From Bacteroidota bacterium (GTDB taxonomy: Bacteria > Bacteroidota > Bacteroidia > 2-12-FULL-35-15): 64,000 nucleotides of DNA. This document shows positions 44,897 through 54,870 of this stretch, piece after piece. How positions within the stretch are numbered: position 1 is the stretch's first letter; each line of letters begins with the position of its first letter. The notes beneath the pieces were generated by a model. The model worked only from the letters and a program-made list of their open reading frames with translations. It had not been told where the DNA came from and ran no database searches. Position numbers and translations under genes: made by a program. Where the stretch lies: positions 1 to 64,000 of the forward strand of contig JAFLBF010000019.1 of assembly GCA_017303895.1 (NCBI GenBank), written 5' to 3'.

Positions 44897-45915
44897 GTTT
44901 ATTTAACTTCTTAACACAAGAGATCGCTATCGACTTAGGAACAGCAAACACCTTGATCATTCACAACGACAAAGTAGTAGTGGATGAACCATCGATCGTT
45001 GCTGTGGATCGTATGACCGGAAAAGTGATCGCAGTTGGAAAACAAGCGATGCAAATGCATGGTAAAACACATGAGAACATCAAAACGATCCGTCCGCTAA
45101 AAGACGGTGTAATTGCCGATTTCCATGCTGCAGAACACATGATCCGTGGGATGATCAAAATGATCAATCCGGGAAGAAAATTATTTACTCCCTCTCTTAA
45201 GATGGTTATTTGTATCCCTTCCGGGATCACTGAGGTGGAGAAACGTGCGGTACGCGATAGCGCTGAACATGCAGGGGGTAAAGAAGTTTATTTGATCCAC
45301 GAACCAATGGCTGCTGCAATTGGTATTGGAATTGACGTAGAAGAACCAATGGGAAATATGATCATCGATATCGGTGGTGGTACTTCCGAAATTGCCGTTA
45401 TTGCTTTAGGTGGTATTGTTTGTGATAAATCGATCCGTATTGCAGGAGATGAATTCACGGCCAACATCGAAGAATATATGCGTAGACAACATAACATCCT
45501 GATCGGTGAGCGTTCTGCAGAACGTGTTAAGATCGAGGTAGGTGCTGCGATGACAGAGATCGATAATCCTCCACCTGACTTTGCAGTACACGGTCGAGAT
45601 CTAATGACTGGTATTCCAAAAGAGATCTATGTTTCCTATGTTGAAATTGCACATGCATTGGATAAATCTATTTCAAAAGTAGAAGAAGCGATCCTGAATG
45701 CATTAGAGATGACACCTCCTGAACTTTCAGCCGATATTTACCGAACAGGTATTTACTTAGCTGGTGGTGGTTCCATGTTAAGAGGATTGGATAAGCGTAT
45801 CTCATTAAAAACAAAATTACCTGTACACATTGCTGAAGATCCACTTCGCGCTGTTGCACGCGGAACAGGTATTGCATTAAAGAATGTAGACAAGTTCCCT
45901 TTCTTGATGAAATAA
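44893..45915 (+). CDS. mreB: Rod shape-determining protein MreB
   Basis: 340 residues, actin/Hsp70 fold. The phosphate-1 loop is IDLGTANTLI, phosphate-2 is IDIGGGTSEIAVI, and the adenosine motif is LAGGGSMLRGLD. Length is typical. MreB forms membrane-bound filaments that guide cell-wall elongation. It heads the mreB-mreC-mreD-mrdA-rodA cluster, but a 172-bp gap containing octamer repeats separates it from mreC, so expression may be partly independent. Confidence 0.98.
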   Translation: MGLFNFLTQEIAIDLGTANTLIIHNDKVVVDEPSIVAVDRMTGKVIAVGKQAMQMHGKTHENIKTIRPLKDGVIADFHAAEHMIRGMIKMINPGRKLFTPSLKMVICIPSGITEVEKRAVRDSAEHAGGKEVYLIHEPMAAAIGIGIDVEEPMGNMIIDIGGGTSEIAVIALGGIVCDKSIRIAGDEFTANIEEYMRRQHNILIGERSAERVKIEVGAAMTEIDNPPPDFAVHGRDLMTGIPKEIYVSYVEIAHALDKSISKVEEAILNALEMTPPELSADIYRTGIYLAGGGSMLRGLDKRISLKTKLPVHIAEDPLRAVARGTGIALKNVDKFPFLMK

Positions 45916-45919
45916 ATAG

Positions 45920-46085
45920 TTGGAGAGTTAGAAGATTGGAAAGTTGAAAGGTTGGTGATTCAAAGAAAATGAAAAACATCTTTCTGAACTTGCTGACAAA
46001 AGGATCAAGAAAAAAATTTTCAGACAAGATGAGACATAACTAAAAAACTCAACAATTCAATAATTCTAAAATTCAACAATTAATT
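45920..46085. repeat. Octamer-phased degenerate repeats between mreB and mreC
   Basis: Near the left end: TTGGAGAG TTAGAAGA TTGGAAAG TTGAAAGG TTGG (45920-45955). Near the right end: CAACAATT CAATAATT CTAAAATT CAACAATT AATT (46050-46085). Both have an 8-bp period; the sequence between them shows no gene. Confidence 0.7.
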
Positions 46086-46087
46086 AG

Positions 46088-46927
46088 ATGCGTAACCTGA
46101 TCGTTTTTATCTGGAAACACAATTTCTTTTTTCTCTTCCTGATAATAGAAACGTTCTGCATCTATTTGGTTGTGCAAAATAATTTTTATCAGAAAGCCAG
46201 TTTTGTTAACTCTTCCAATGCCGCATCCACTAGTGTATTACAAACATCAGCGGCTATTGAAGAATATTTTTATTTGAAGACAGAGAATGAAAATCTTGCC
46301 AAAGAAAATGCCTGGCTTAAGACACAACTCATTGCGTCTAAGTTTGTGATCATGACCGACACACATCAGGTAAACAAACCAAAACTTCACCAAAAATATG
46401 TGTACACCGAAGCGAAAGTGGTAAACAATTCTACCAGCAGAAGAAATAACTATTTAACACTCAATAAAGGAAGTAACCAAGGAGTAAAAAAGAACATGGC
46501 CATTATTTCCAGCACAGGTGTAGTTGGTCAGGTGCAAGAAGTGTCTGATAATTTTTGTACGGTCATGTCTTTGCTTCACAGCAAAACGACAGTTAGTGCC
46601 AAGATCAAAAAAGATGGATCGTACGGACCGCTTGTATGGAATGGTGAAAGTTATGACTATGCTACATTGAATGATATTCCTACTCACGTAAAATTGATCA
46701 AAGGCGACACGATCGTTACCAGTCCCTACTCACTTACCTTTCCGGAAAATGTATTGATCGGAACAGTAGAAAGCTTCGAGCGTGAATCAGGAAAATATTT
46801 TTACACGGTGAAAGTGAAACTTTCTACCGACTTCAAAAAATTAACGCATGTATATGTTGTTACCAACATGTTCAAAGAAGAGCAGGAAACACTCGAGAAA
46901 AAAACTGAAGAAAGCAATAAAGAATAA
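46088..46927 (+). CDS. mreC: Rod shape-determining protein MreC
   Basis: 279 residues. One N-terminal membrane helix (about 10-30), a coiled coil (~60-95, ENLAKENAWLKTQL) and two beta-barrel modules (GSNQGVKKNMAIISSTGVVGQV; GDTIVTSPYSLTFPENVLIGTV). The last ~25 residues are a charged tail rich in Glu. MreC is a periplasmic scaffold that activates PBP2 in the elongasome. The stop overlaps the mreD start by one base, indicating tight coupling. Confidence 0.95.
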   Translation: MRNLIVFIWKHNFFFLFLIIETFCIYLVVQNNFYQKASFVNSSNAASTSVLQTSAAIEEYFYLKTENENLAKENAWLKTQLIASKFVIMTDTHQVNKPKLHQKYVYTEAKVVNNSTSRRNNYLTLNKGSNQGVKKNMAIISSTGVVGQVQEVSDNFCTVMSLLHSKTTVSAKIKKDGSYGPLVWNGESYDYATLNDIPTHVKLIKGDTIVTSPYSLTFPENVLIGTVESFERESGKYFYTVKVKLSTDFKKLTHVYVVTNMFKEEQETLEKKTEESNKE

Positions 46928-47445
46928 TGATTAATGAGATCATAAGAAATATTATCCGTTTTATTTTATTAGTGCTTGTACAAGCACTGATCATAAAGAA
47001 TATTGAATTAGGACGATTCATTAATCCTTTTATTTATGTCTTGTTTATTGTTGTACTTCCTTTTGAAACACCCAAGTGGTTATTACTAGTGAGTGCATTT
47101 GTGTTAGGCATCACCATCGATATGTTTTACGATACAGCCGGAATGCATGCAGCAGCAACCGTTTTTATGGCTTATATCCGTCCGGGTGTTTTAAAACTTT
47201 TCTCTCCTCGCGATGGTTATGAATTTGGAACACAGCCAACCGTGCAATATTTAGGCGTACCCTGGTTCTTATCCTATGCAAGTATTTTAGTGGTGCTGCA
47301 TCATCTTGTCCTTTTTTACATTGAGGTCTTCCGCTTCTCCGAATTCTTCTCTACCTTTTTTAGAGTGATCATCAGCTCTATCTTCACTTTACTATTGATC
47401 GTTATTACTCAATATTTGTTTAACCGTAAAACAGATACAGAATGA
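46927..47445 (+). CDS. mreD: Rod shape-determining protein MreD
   Basis: 172 residues with about five membrane helices, length normal for the family. It shows FETPKWLLLVSAFVLGITIDMFYDTAGMHA, a typical MreD core (described by its Pro, Gly and Asp pattern). Role: inner-membrane part of the elongasome linking MreC to PBP2/RodA. It overlaps the PBP2 gene by 4 bp. Confidence 0.9.
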   Translation: MINEIIRNIIRFILLVLVQALIIKNIELGRFINPFIYVLFIVVLPFETPKWLLLVSAFVLGITIDMFYDTAGMHAAATVFMAYIRPGVLKLFSPRDGYEFGTQPTVQYLGVPWFLSYASILVVLHHLVLFYIEVFRFSEFFSTFFRVIISSIFTLLLIVITQYLFNRKTDTE

Positions 47446-49301
47446 ATCAATTGAGTGATAGAAAATATTTTATCATCGGGATCTTCATTCTTATCGGCTT
47501 GATCTACATTGCCCGTTTATTCTACATTCAAGTAATTGACGATACCTACAAACTGGATGCACGTAATCAGGCTTTCCGCTATAAAACAGAGTATCCGATA
47601 CGCGGTTACATCTACGACCGTAAAGGAAAGTTATTGGTTTACAATGAAGCTGCATACGACTTGATGGTATTGCCAAAAGATGTAAAAGATCTTGACACGG
47701 CAGACTTTTGTGAATTGCTTGGCATCACCAAAGAGCAGTTCCTAAAGAAAATGAAAAAGGCAGTGCAAGCGCCTAACTCACCTCGCAGAGAATCCATTTT
47801 CGAAAAACAATTGTCACCACGAGAATACGCATCGCTTCAAGAACGATTATATCGCTTCAAAGGATTTTGGGTACAATCACGAACCTTAAGAAAGTATCCT
47901 AAAAAGATAGCAGCACACATGCTTGGCTATATTGGTGAAGCCGACAAAAACATAACGGAAAAAGATCCGTATTACAAAGATGGCGACTACCTTGGTATTA
48001 GCGGTATTGAGAAGACCTACGAAAAAGTGTTGCGTGGTAAAAAAGGGATGCGCATCATGATGGTAGATGTTCACAATCGTGAAAAAGGTAGTTATATGAA
48101 TGGTATTTACGATACCATGGCTGTGTCCGGGAAACCTTTAACCACTACCATTGATGCCGACCTTCAGGAATACGGTGAGAAGTTGATGCAAAACAAGATC
48201 GGTAGTTTAGTAGCCATTGATCCACAAACAGGAGAAATATTGGCGATCATCACCAGTCCGACTTACGATCCGAACTTATTGGTAGGTAGAGCACGTAACA
48301 AAAACTTCTCAATGCTCTTAAAAGATACCATTGGTAATCCTTTGTTCAACCGTTCTACCATGGCATCATATCCTCCGGGATCCACATTTAAATTAGTAAT
48401 GGCACTGATCGGTTTGCATGAGGGAGTATTGACAGCTGATACGCGTTATCCTTGCGCACGGGGTTATCCTCCTTTGGGCGGTCGTCCGAAATGCCATCCG
48501 CATGCATCACCTATGGATCTGCATGGTGCTATCGGAACATCTTGTAACTCCTATTTCTCCTACGTTTTTAAAAGTGTGATCGATGATAAAAAATATCACG
48601 ACACTTACAAAGCGTATCAGAACTGGAGAGATATCGCCATGAGTTTTTGTTTAGGAACAAAGACCGGTTCCGACCTTGCCAATGAATTAAGAGGAAATGT
48701 ACCGAGTATCAAATACTATGATAAAGTATTCGGAAAAGGATCATGGAAAGCGAGTACCGTTATCTCATTGGGTATCGGGCAGGCCGAGATGGGGATCACT
48801 CCTTTACAAAATGCCAATTTAGTATCGATCATTGCCAACAAAGGATATTATTACACACCACATATTGTAAAAGCGATTGGAGGAAATGAGAATGACACCT
48901 TGCTAGACCGCTTTAAAGTGAAACATTATACAAAAATTACCGATACAGCCGTGTACAATGATGTGATCAGAGGTATGGCAAAAGCGGTAGAAGGTGGTAC
49001 AGCTGCAGGATTAAAGATAGAAGGAATCCCTTATTGTGCAAAAACCGGAACAGCACAAAACCCACACGGGAAAGATCACTCGGTATTCGTTTGTTTTGCG
49101 CCTATTGACAAACCAAAGATCGCTATTGGTATCTTGATCGAGAATGCCGGTTTTGGTTCAACCTGGGCCGGACCGATTGCACGATTAATGATGGAAAAAT
49201 ATTTAAAAGGGGAGATCACCCGTCCTGACCTTGAAAAACGAATGTTGGAAGGCGACCTGATCCACAAAGGGAAAACGACTGAAGAAAAAACAACACATTA
49301 A
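47442..49301 (+). CDS. mrdA: Penicillin-binding protein 2 (elongation transpeptidase)
   Basis: 619 residues. One N-terminal membrane anchor (about 9-28), a pedestal/dimerisation domain (RGYIYDRKGKLLVYN), and the transpeptidase domain. The active Ser314 is in PPGSTFK, the SxN-type motif is TSCNS, and KTGT is at 534-537. It cross-links new peptidoglycan during elongation together with the glycosyltransferase RodA, encoded 13 bp downstream. A basic/acidic C-terminal extension follows the KTG domain. Confidence 0.96.
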   Translation: MNQLSDRKYFIIGIFILIGLIYIARLFYIQVIDDTYKLDARNQAFRYKTEYPIRGYIYDRKGKLLVYNEAAYDLMVLPKDVKDLDTADFCELLGITKEQFLKKMKKAVQAPNSPRRESIFEKQLSPREYASLQERLYRFKGFWVQSRTLRKYPKKIAAHMLGYIGEADKNITEKDPYYKDGDYLGISGIEKTYEKVLRGKKGMRIMMVDVHNREKGSYMNGIYDTMAVSGKPLTTTIDADLQEYGEKLMQNKIGSLVAIDPQTGEILAIITSPTYDPNLLVGRARNKNFSMLLKDTIGNPLFNRSTMASYPPGSTFKLVMALIGLHEGVLTADTRYPCARGYPPLGGRPKCHPHASPMDLHGAIGTSCNSYFSYVFKSVIDDKKYHDTYKAYQNWRDIAMSFCLGTKTGSDLANELRGNVPSIKYYDKVFGKGSWKASTVISLGIGQAEMGITPLQNANLVSIIANKGYYYTPHIVKAIGGNENDTLLDRFKVKHYTKITDTAVYNDVIRGMAKAVEGGTAAGLKIEGIPYCAKTGTAQNPHGKDHSVFVCFAPIDKPKIAIGILIENAGFGSTWAGPIARLMMEKYLKGEITRPDLEKRMLEGDLIHKGKTTEEKTTH

Positions 49302-49313
49302 CATAAAAGAACG

Positions 49314-50585
49314 TTGAGACAATCCACCAATAATAGCATCTTTTATAACGTAGACTGGATAACGATCCTGATCTATGTGCTGCTTGTTATTATGGGCTGG
49401 ATGAATATCTATGCTGCAGTATATAATGAGGAACATTATATCATTACAGACATCAGTCAGAAATATGGAAAGCAAATGATCTGGATAGCTACGGCATTCT
49501 TGATCGCACTCATCATTCTTATTATTGATGAAAGTTTTTACACTGCTTTCGCTTATTTCATTTTCGGTTTCTTTTTGGTGCTCAACCTAGCTGTCCCTTT
49601 TCTGGGAAGAGAAGTAAAAGGAAGTCGCTCCTGGTTTCGCTTTGGCGACTTTGGTATTCAGCCTGCCGAATTCATGAAGTTTGCTGCCAACCTCGCACTT
49701 GCAAAATTCCTGAGTAATCAGCACATTAAAATATCGGATTACCGTAATACCATTATTTCTCTTATCATTATTGGTGTACCAATGGTAGTCATAAAAGTAT
49801 TACAGGATGAAACAGGATTAGCCATTGTGTTTGTGGCATTCATTATCACGCTGTATCGCGAAGGTTTATCCATCAATTATTTGTTATTAGGCTTTTTGGC
49901 TGTCATACTTTTTGTGATGGCATTACTGGTGAACAATATGTATCTGTTTGCTATCATTGGAGCGCTTTGTGTGATCGCTGTACTTTTTGTAAAACGAAAT
50001 GCGAAGAATCTGTTCATTATTGCAGTGGTTGGTTTGGTCGCCTGTAGCATGGTAAAAGGAACAAGTACGGTGTATGAGCACATGGAACCGCATCAGAAAG
50101 TTCGTATTGATGTATTATTGGGTAGAGGTACGGTTGACTTAAAAAAAGAAGGATATAATGTGAATCAGGCAAAGATCGCTATTGGCTCCGGTGGCTTTGC
50201 CGGTAAAGGTTATTTGCAGGGCACGCAAACCAAATACGACTTTGTACCTGAACAGGATACCGATTTTATTTTTTGTACAGTGGGTGAAGAATGGGGCTTT
50301 TTAGGCAGCTCAGTAGTGATCATCTTACAATTGGTATTGATCATCCGCTTGGTATTTATGGCAGAGCGACAACGCTCCCCATTCAGTCGTATCTACGGCT
50401 ATGGCGTTGCTTCCGTCTTCTTTTTTCACTTAACCATTAATATTGGAATGACGATCGGATTGGCTCCTGTTATTGGTATTCCACTCCCTTTCTTTAGTTA
50501 TGGAGGATCATCCCTATGGTCATTTACCATACTGTTATTTATCTTCCTGAAACTGGACTCGCATCGTTTACAGATCTTGAGGTAA
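49314..50585 (+). CDS. rodA: Peptidoglycan glycosyltransferase RodA
   Basis: 423 residues, SEDS family with about ten membrane helices. The start is a TTG 13 bp after the PBP2 stop, preceded by ACATAAAAGAA; no ATG is found before the first helix. Conserved SEDS motifs include SRSWFRFGDFGIQPAEFMK, GRGTVD, AIGSGGFAGKGYLQGTQT, VPEQDTDFIF and the terminal PFFSYGGSS. RodA polymerises glycan strands for the elongasome with PBP2. The 3' end overlaps the convergent 187-aa gene by 18 bp. Confidence 0.96.
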   Translation: MRQSTNNSIFYNVDWITILIYVLLVIMGWMNIYAAVYNEEHYIITDISQKYGKQMIWIATAFLIALIILIIDESFYTAFAYFIFGFFLVLNLAVPFLGREVKGSRSWFRFGDFGIQPAEFMKFAANLALAKFLSNQHIKISDYRNTIISLIIIGVPMVVIKVLQDETGLAIVFVAFIITLYREGLSINYLLLGFLAVILFVMALLVNNMYLFAIIGALCVIAVLFVKRNAKNLFIIAVVGLVACSMVKGTSTVYEHMEPHQKVRIDVLLGRGTVDLKKEGYNVNQAKIAIGSGGFAGKGYLQGTQTKYDFVPEQDTDFIFCTVGEEWGFLGSSVVIILQLVLIIRLVFMAERQRSPFSRIYGYGVASVFFFHLTINIGMTIGLAPVIGIPLPFFSYGGSSLWSFTILLFIFLKLDSHRLQILR

Positions 50586-51131
50586 TTGATACAACTGACA
50601 GTCCACTACTTTATCAATACCTAAGATACCGGTTTCAAACTGCACTTCAATTTGATGAATGCGTGGCAATTGTTCGTAATGATTGGTCACAAAATCATTT
50701 ACTACAAATTCCAATGCAAAATCTACATCATCACCTAACAAGGTAAAATGAAAAGCATCATTATATACACTCATTTCCGCTACTTGATAAGTGTTTGAAT
50801 ACGAATGAATGCTGGTAAAATAATTCAATAATAACAGGCTGTTCACCAAACACATTCCAAATCCGGAAAAGGAGAACATTGCAAATTGATGGTATTGCAT
50901 ATCGAGCAATCGTTTAAAATAGCCCCATTGTAATAATCCCAATGTTCCAGCACAAAATATCAAGAGAAGTAATAATCCAATGGAGATCACCATTTTGGAA
51001 TACAGCCAAAACAAAAGTGGAATACCCACAAACAAGCCAATGGCAGTAGTTGCCATGGCTACATAAATACCTTTCGTTCTAATAAAGGATTGTAATTTTG
51101 AATCGGTCTCCCCAATTAATTTTTGTGACAT
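50568..51131 (-). CDS. Hypothetical two-helix membrane protein
   Basis: 187 residues from the ATG at 51131 (a start at 51161 adds ten residues). Residues ~20-85 contain two or three hydrophobic helices (IYVAMATTAIGLFVGIPLLF; VISIGLLLLLIFCAGTLGLL), with another near 95-115. The C-terminal ~85 residues are a soluble beta-rich domain. No family is recognised. It overlaps rodA at the 3' end without an intergenic terminator. Confidence 0.65.
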   Translation of the reverse strand: MSQKLIGETDSKLQSFIRTKGIYVAMATTAIGLFVGIPLLFWLYSKMVISIGLLLLLIFCAGTLGLLQWGYFKRLLDMQYHQFAMFSFSGFGMCLVNSLLLLNYFTSIHSYSNTYQVAEMSVYNDAFHFTLLGDDVDFALEFVVNDFVTNHYEQLPRIHQIEVQFETGILGIDKVVDCQLYQLPQDL

Positions 51132-51188
51132 ACAGTGAAAATAAAAAATTAAAACAAACAATTTGACTTTTCCTTTGTAATTTTAAGC

Positions 51189-53210
51189 ATGAGCGAACAC
51201 AAATACACCAACTCACTAATAAACGAAAGCAGTCCCTACCTGCTACAACATGCCCATAATCCGGTTAATTGGTATGCCTGGAACGAAGAAACATTGGAAA
51301 AAGCCAAACGGGAAGACAAACTCATTTTAATCAGTGTGGGCTACTCAGCCTGCCATTGGTGCCATGTGATGGAACATCAAAGCTTCGAAGATGAAACCGT
51401 GGCGAAGATCATGAATGATTATTTCATCTGTATAAAAGTAGATAGAGAAGAACGTCCGGATATTGACCAAGTGTATATGTTAGCCGTACAACTGATGACC
51501 GGACAAGGCGGATGGCCACTCAACTGTTTTGCTTTGCCTGATGGCCGGCCGATCTACGGGGGAACCTATTTCCCGAAAAATCAGTGGATAAACGTACTCT
51601 TGAATTTGTCGGACCTCTACAAAAATGAACGGGAGAAAGCAATTGATTATGCGAAACAACTTACAGAAGGTGTTCGATTAGCCGAATTGGTAAAAACACC
51701 AAATGAGGATACATTACATGAAAGTATCGCACATGAATCCATAAAAAACTGGAAGCTACGCTTCGATAACACAGATGGAGGACCACAAAAAGCTCCTAAA
51801 TTTCCATTACCCAATAATTATGAGTTTTTGCTTCAGTATGCAACATTGTTCAACGACAAAGAAGTGGAAGAGCATGTGCATCTGACCTTAAAGAAAATGG
51901 CATATGGCGGAATTTATGATCAGATAGGCGGTGGATTTGCCCGCTATTCAGTAGATCATTACTGGAAAGTACCGCACTTCGAAAAAATGCTGTATGACAA
52001 TGCACAATTGGTTTCGTTATATAGCAGAGCTTTTCAAAGAACAAAAGATGCGCTTTACAAACAAGTGGTTTATGAAACGATCGACTTTGTAGAACGTGAA
52101 TTAACTTCTCCTGAAGGAGCTTTTTATTCTGCTTTAGATGCTGATAGCGAAGGAGAAGAAGGCAAGTATTACGTTTGGATAAAGGAAGAACTGGAAACCA
52201 TTTTAAAAGAACAATTTCAGCTATTTGCAGATGTATATAATGTGAATGAACTGGGGCACTGGGAACACGGGAATTACATCTTACTAAGAAATGACGAATT
52301 GGAAACCATCGCTTCAAAGCATCATATCACGAAAGAACAATTGATGCTTCAGCTGGAACAGAACAAAAAAACATTGCTATCTGTCCGCGAGCAACGCATC
52401 AAGCCCGGCTTGGATGACAAAACATTGACATCCTGGAATGCCTTAATGACTAAAGGATTATTAGATGCGTATCAGGTATTTGGTGAAAAACGTTTTTTAG
52501 AGATGGCAGAAAAAAACATGGGCTTCCTTCTTTCCAAACAAGTACAGGAAGATGGAAGTCTTTTCCATTCTTACAAGAACGGACGCTCAACCATCAATGG
52601 ATTCCTGGAAGATCATTGCTACCTGATAGAAGCATTGATTAGTTTGTATCAAAGCACAGGAACCGAAAAATATTTGCAAATAGCCAATGAGCAGATGCGA
52701 TATTGTCTGACACATTTTAAAGATGCAGATTCGAGCATGTTCTTTTTTACATCCGGTCTCGACAAAGCACTCATCACCCGCAAAATGGAACTATCGGATA
52801 ATGTCATTCCTGCATCCAACTCAAGCATAGCCAAATCATTGTTTATTCTAGGGCACTATTTTGAGAATGATGAATATACTCATCAAAGCAAAAAAATGTT
52901 ATCCTGCATGATCGATGATATTCAAGGCTATGGCTCCGGATACAGCAATTGGGGCAGTTTATTGCTTTGGAACATTAAACCCTTTTACGAGGTGGCCATT
53001 GTTGGTAAATCTGTTAATGAAAAGATCAAAACCTTCCAAAATCATTATTTACCAAACCTGATATTTGCATATAGCGAATCGGAAAGCACTTTAGCATTGC
53101 TGAAGAACAGATGGGTAAACAACGAAACATACATTTATGTGTGTAAAGAAAAAGCCTGCCTGTTGCCTGTTAAAGAAGCCGAAGATGCTTTAAAGCAATT
53201 GGTATTTTGA
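51189..53210 (+). CDS. DUF255 thioredoxin-like / six-hairpin protein (YyaL, SPATA20 family)
   Basis: 673 residues, the normal length. The N-terminal thioredoxin-like DUF255 domain (about 1-165) carries NPVNWYAW and the CxxC-type motif [14 protein letters not shown]. It is followed by an (alpha/alpha)6 hairpin domain resembling N-acylglucosamine epimerases or glycoside hydrolases ([36 protein letters not shown]). The family is widespread in bacteria and animals, yet its reaction is unknown. The stop overlaps the next start (TTGA), so the two are cotranscribed. Confidence 0.93.
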   Translation: MSEHKYTNSLINESSPYLLQHAHNPVNWYAWNEETLEKAKREDKLILISVGYSACHWCHVMEHQSFEDETVAKIMNDYFICIKVDREERPDIDQVYMLAVQLMTGQGGWPLNCFALPDGRPIYGGTYFPKNQWINVLLNLSDLYKNEREKAIDYAKQLTEGVRLAELVKTPNEDTLHESIAHESIKNWKLRFDNTDGGPQKAPKFPLPNNYEFLLQYATLFNDKEVEEHVHLTLKKMAYGGIYDQIGGGFARYSVDHYWKVPHFEKMLYDNAQLVSLYSRAFQRTKDALYKQVVYETIDFVERELTSPEGAFYSALDADSEGEEGKYYVWIKEELETILKEQFQLFADVYNVNELGHWEHGNYILLRNDELETIASKHHITKEQLMLQLEQNKKTLLSVREQRIKPGLDDKTLTSWNALMTKGLLDAYQVFGEKRFLEMAEKNMGFLLSKQVQEDGSLFHSYKNGRSTINGFLEDHCYLIEALISLYQSTGTEKYLQIANEQMRYCLTHFKDADSSMFFFTSGLDKALITRKMELSDNVIPASNSSIAKSLFILGHYFENDEYTHQSKKMLSCMIDDIQGYGSGYSNWGSLLLWNIKPFYEVAIVGKSVNEKIKTFQNHYLPNLIFAYSESESTLALLKNRWVNNETYIYVCKEKACLLPVKEAEDALKQLVF

Positions 53211-54190
53211 TCAAACAAATTAGTACATTATTACTTCTACTCTGCCTGTTAACTTCAAAGGCACAGCTTATCAATACCCAGCCGGTAGAGATCAATATTG
53301 GTCCTATTCATTTTAACGCTGCGCTCATCAAAGAACAAAAAGTAAAACGGATAGATGTAGTGATGGTGGATAAGCCTGATGGTAAGGTGATAGTGGATAA
53401 AGGAGCAGGCCAGGGTTTTGAATTCGACACACAAGGAAGGGTCTGTAAGTACTATTACACCATCTTCAAAGGAATTGTATATGAAGACATTGACGTTCCT
53501 GCTGTAAAACGCAAAGGAAGGATCATTCAAAAAGCCTATACAAAGGCCATCACCAAATATTTGAATGATACCATTTTTGCATCTATCTATTACGATGAGA
53601 ATGATCGCATCATTTTAAAACGTACGGGATTAGGCGACTATTATGATGCCTATTATTATGAATACAATGAGAAAGGGCTCATCAAAAAAGAAATGCATTG
53701 CAAAGAAACGAATGTGAGTGAGAATAAAAAGGAATTCAAATTGGGTGTACAAACAGTTCTTTCAAAAGAAAGTTTTGAATATGAAAACCTAACCCCAACA
53801 CAAGTAAAAAAGAAATGCTTGAATGATGAGGGGCGTGAATACAAACACTCCATCATCAATTATAATGAAGGAGGGAAAAAGACATCTGAAAATTACAACT
53901 TCATTGTAAGCTGGATGCGAAGTGAGAACGTATATGAATATGATAACAGAGGCTTTCTGATAGAACAAACCTATTCCAGCAATGAGAGCGGTGAAATAAA
54001 AACGGAACAAGTATTCGAATATGATGCGAACGGAGTATTACTTTCCGAAAAACGCTTGAAGAACAATGAACTTTTGAATGAGATCAGCTATTTATATGAT
54101 GAAAACAAGAAATTGGTAAAGTCGTATATCAACCGTGATCACAAAAATGCTTCGATAGGGATCGTGAAATTTGCTTACAGTTATTATTAA
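53207..54190 (+). CDS. Secreted protein with YD-like repeats
   Basis: 327 residues from a TTG start inside the TTGA overlap with the DUF255 stop. A signal peptide ([13 protein letters not shown]) is followed by repeated beta-hairpin units of the form [39 protein letters not shown] and [13 protein letters not shown]. These resemble YD/RHS-type or YwqK-type repeats, each about 20-40 residues. Probably a periplasmic or surface protein; function unknown. The 3' end overlaps tsaB by 4 bp in convergent orientation. Confidence 0.75.
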   Translation: MIKQISTLLLLLCLLTSKAQLINTQPVEINIGPIHFNAALIKEQKVKRIDVVMVDKPDGKVIVDKGAGQGFEFDTQGRVCKYYYTIFKGIVYEDIDVPAVKRKGRIIQKAYTKAITKYLNDTIFASIYYDENDRIILKRTGLGDYYDAYYYEYNEKGLIKKEMHCKETNVSENKKEFKLGVQTVLSKESFEYENLTPTQVKKKCLNDEGREYKHSIINYNEGGKKTSENYNFIVSWMRSENVYEYDNRGFLIEQTYSSNESGEIKTEQVFEYDANGVLLSEKRLKNNELLNEISYLYDENKKLVKSYINRDHKNASIGIVKFAYSYY

Positions 54191-54864
54191 GCTTCTTTCT
54201 TTTTACCTGCCACAAAATCCTTCAGATAAAAAGGCTCAAAGTATGCTACATCTTCAAACTTGCAAGTTTGATAAGCCTTCTCCGACAAAGAGATCATTTC
54301 TTTTGCTGATGGAAAAATTCCATCCACAAAAACAGCATTGACTTGGGAAGAAAATGTTTCTTTGCATTTAGCAGCACCATCTCCTAGAAAGAAGATCTTA
54401 TGCTCATTCAATAAAGCTGAAAAAGAATTTTCATCAATTATTTCAGCGGCAGTAGGCAGTATTTCATTTCCGGAGTGATCATAAACAGCACAATACACTT
54501 CCATTCTGCGGGCATCGATCATGGGACATACAAGTGCTCCTTCTTTAACAGAAACTGATCTGGAGAGGTGTTCAAGCGTATTAATAGCGATCAAAGGTTT
54601 TTCAAGTGAATAGCACAAACCTTTTGCGGTACTCACTCCAATTCGTAAACCGGTGTAGGAACCCGGTCCTTTACTCACAGCAACAGCATCAATATCTTTT
54701 AATTGAATACCTGCTTGCTGAACAACATCTTCAATAAATAAAGTAAGATTTTCGGCATGTGTATAATCGCCATTCAGCTCTTTCAATGCAATCAGTTGAC
54801 CATCTTTTCCCAACGACACACTGCACATGGTTGTTGCAGTTTCTATATTTAAGATCAATGCCAT
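54187..54864 (-). CDS. tsaB: tRNA threonylcarbamoyladenosine biosynthesis protein TsaB
   Basis: 225 residues, ASKHA fold. Typical family sequence features are ILNIETATTMCSVSLG at the N-terminus, the THAENL motif, and SKGPGSYTGLRIG with the following STAKGLCYS helix. TsaB is the non-catalytic partner of TsaD in the universal t6A37 modification of ANN-decoding tRNAs. It is close to (6 bp from) the RND adaptor gene, on the same strand, but functionally unrelated. Confidence 0.95.
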   Translation of the reverse strand: MALILNIETATTMCSVSLGKDGQLIALKELNGDYTHAENLTLFIEDVVQQAGIQLKDIDAVAVSKGPGSYTGLRIGVSTAKGLCYSLEKPLIAINTLEHLSRSVSVKEGALVCPMIDARRMEVYCAVYDHSGNEILPTAAEIIDENSFSALLNEHKIFFLGDGAAKCKETFSSQVNAVFVDGIFPSAKEMISLSEKAYQTCKFEDVAYFEPFYLKDFVAGKKKEA

Positions 54865-54870
54865 ACAGTT

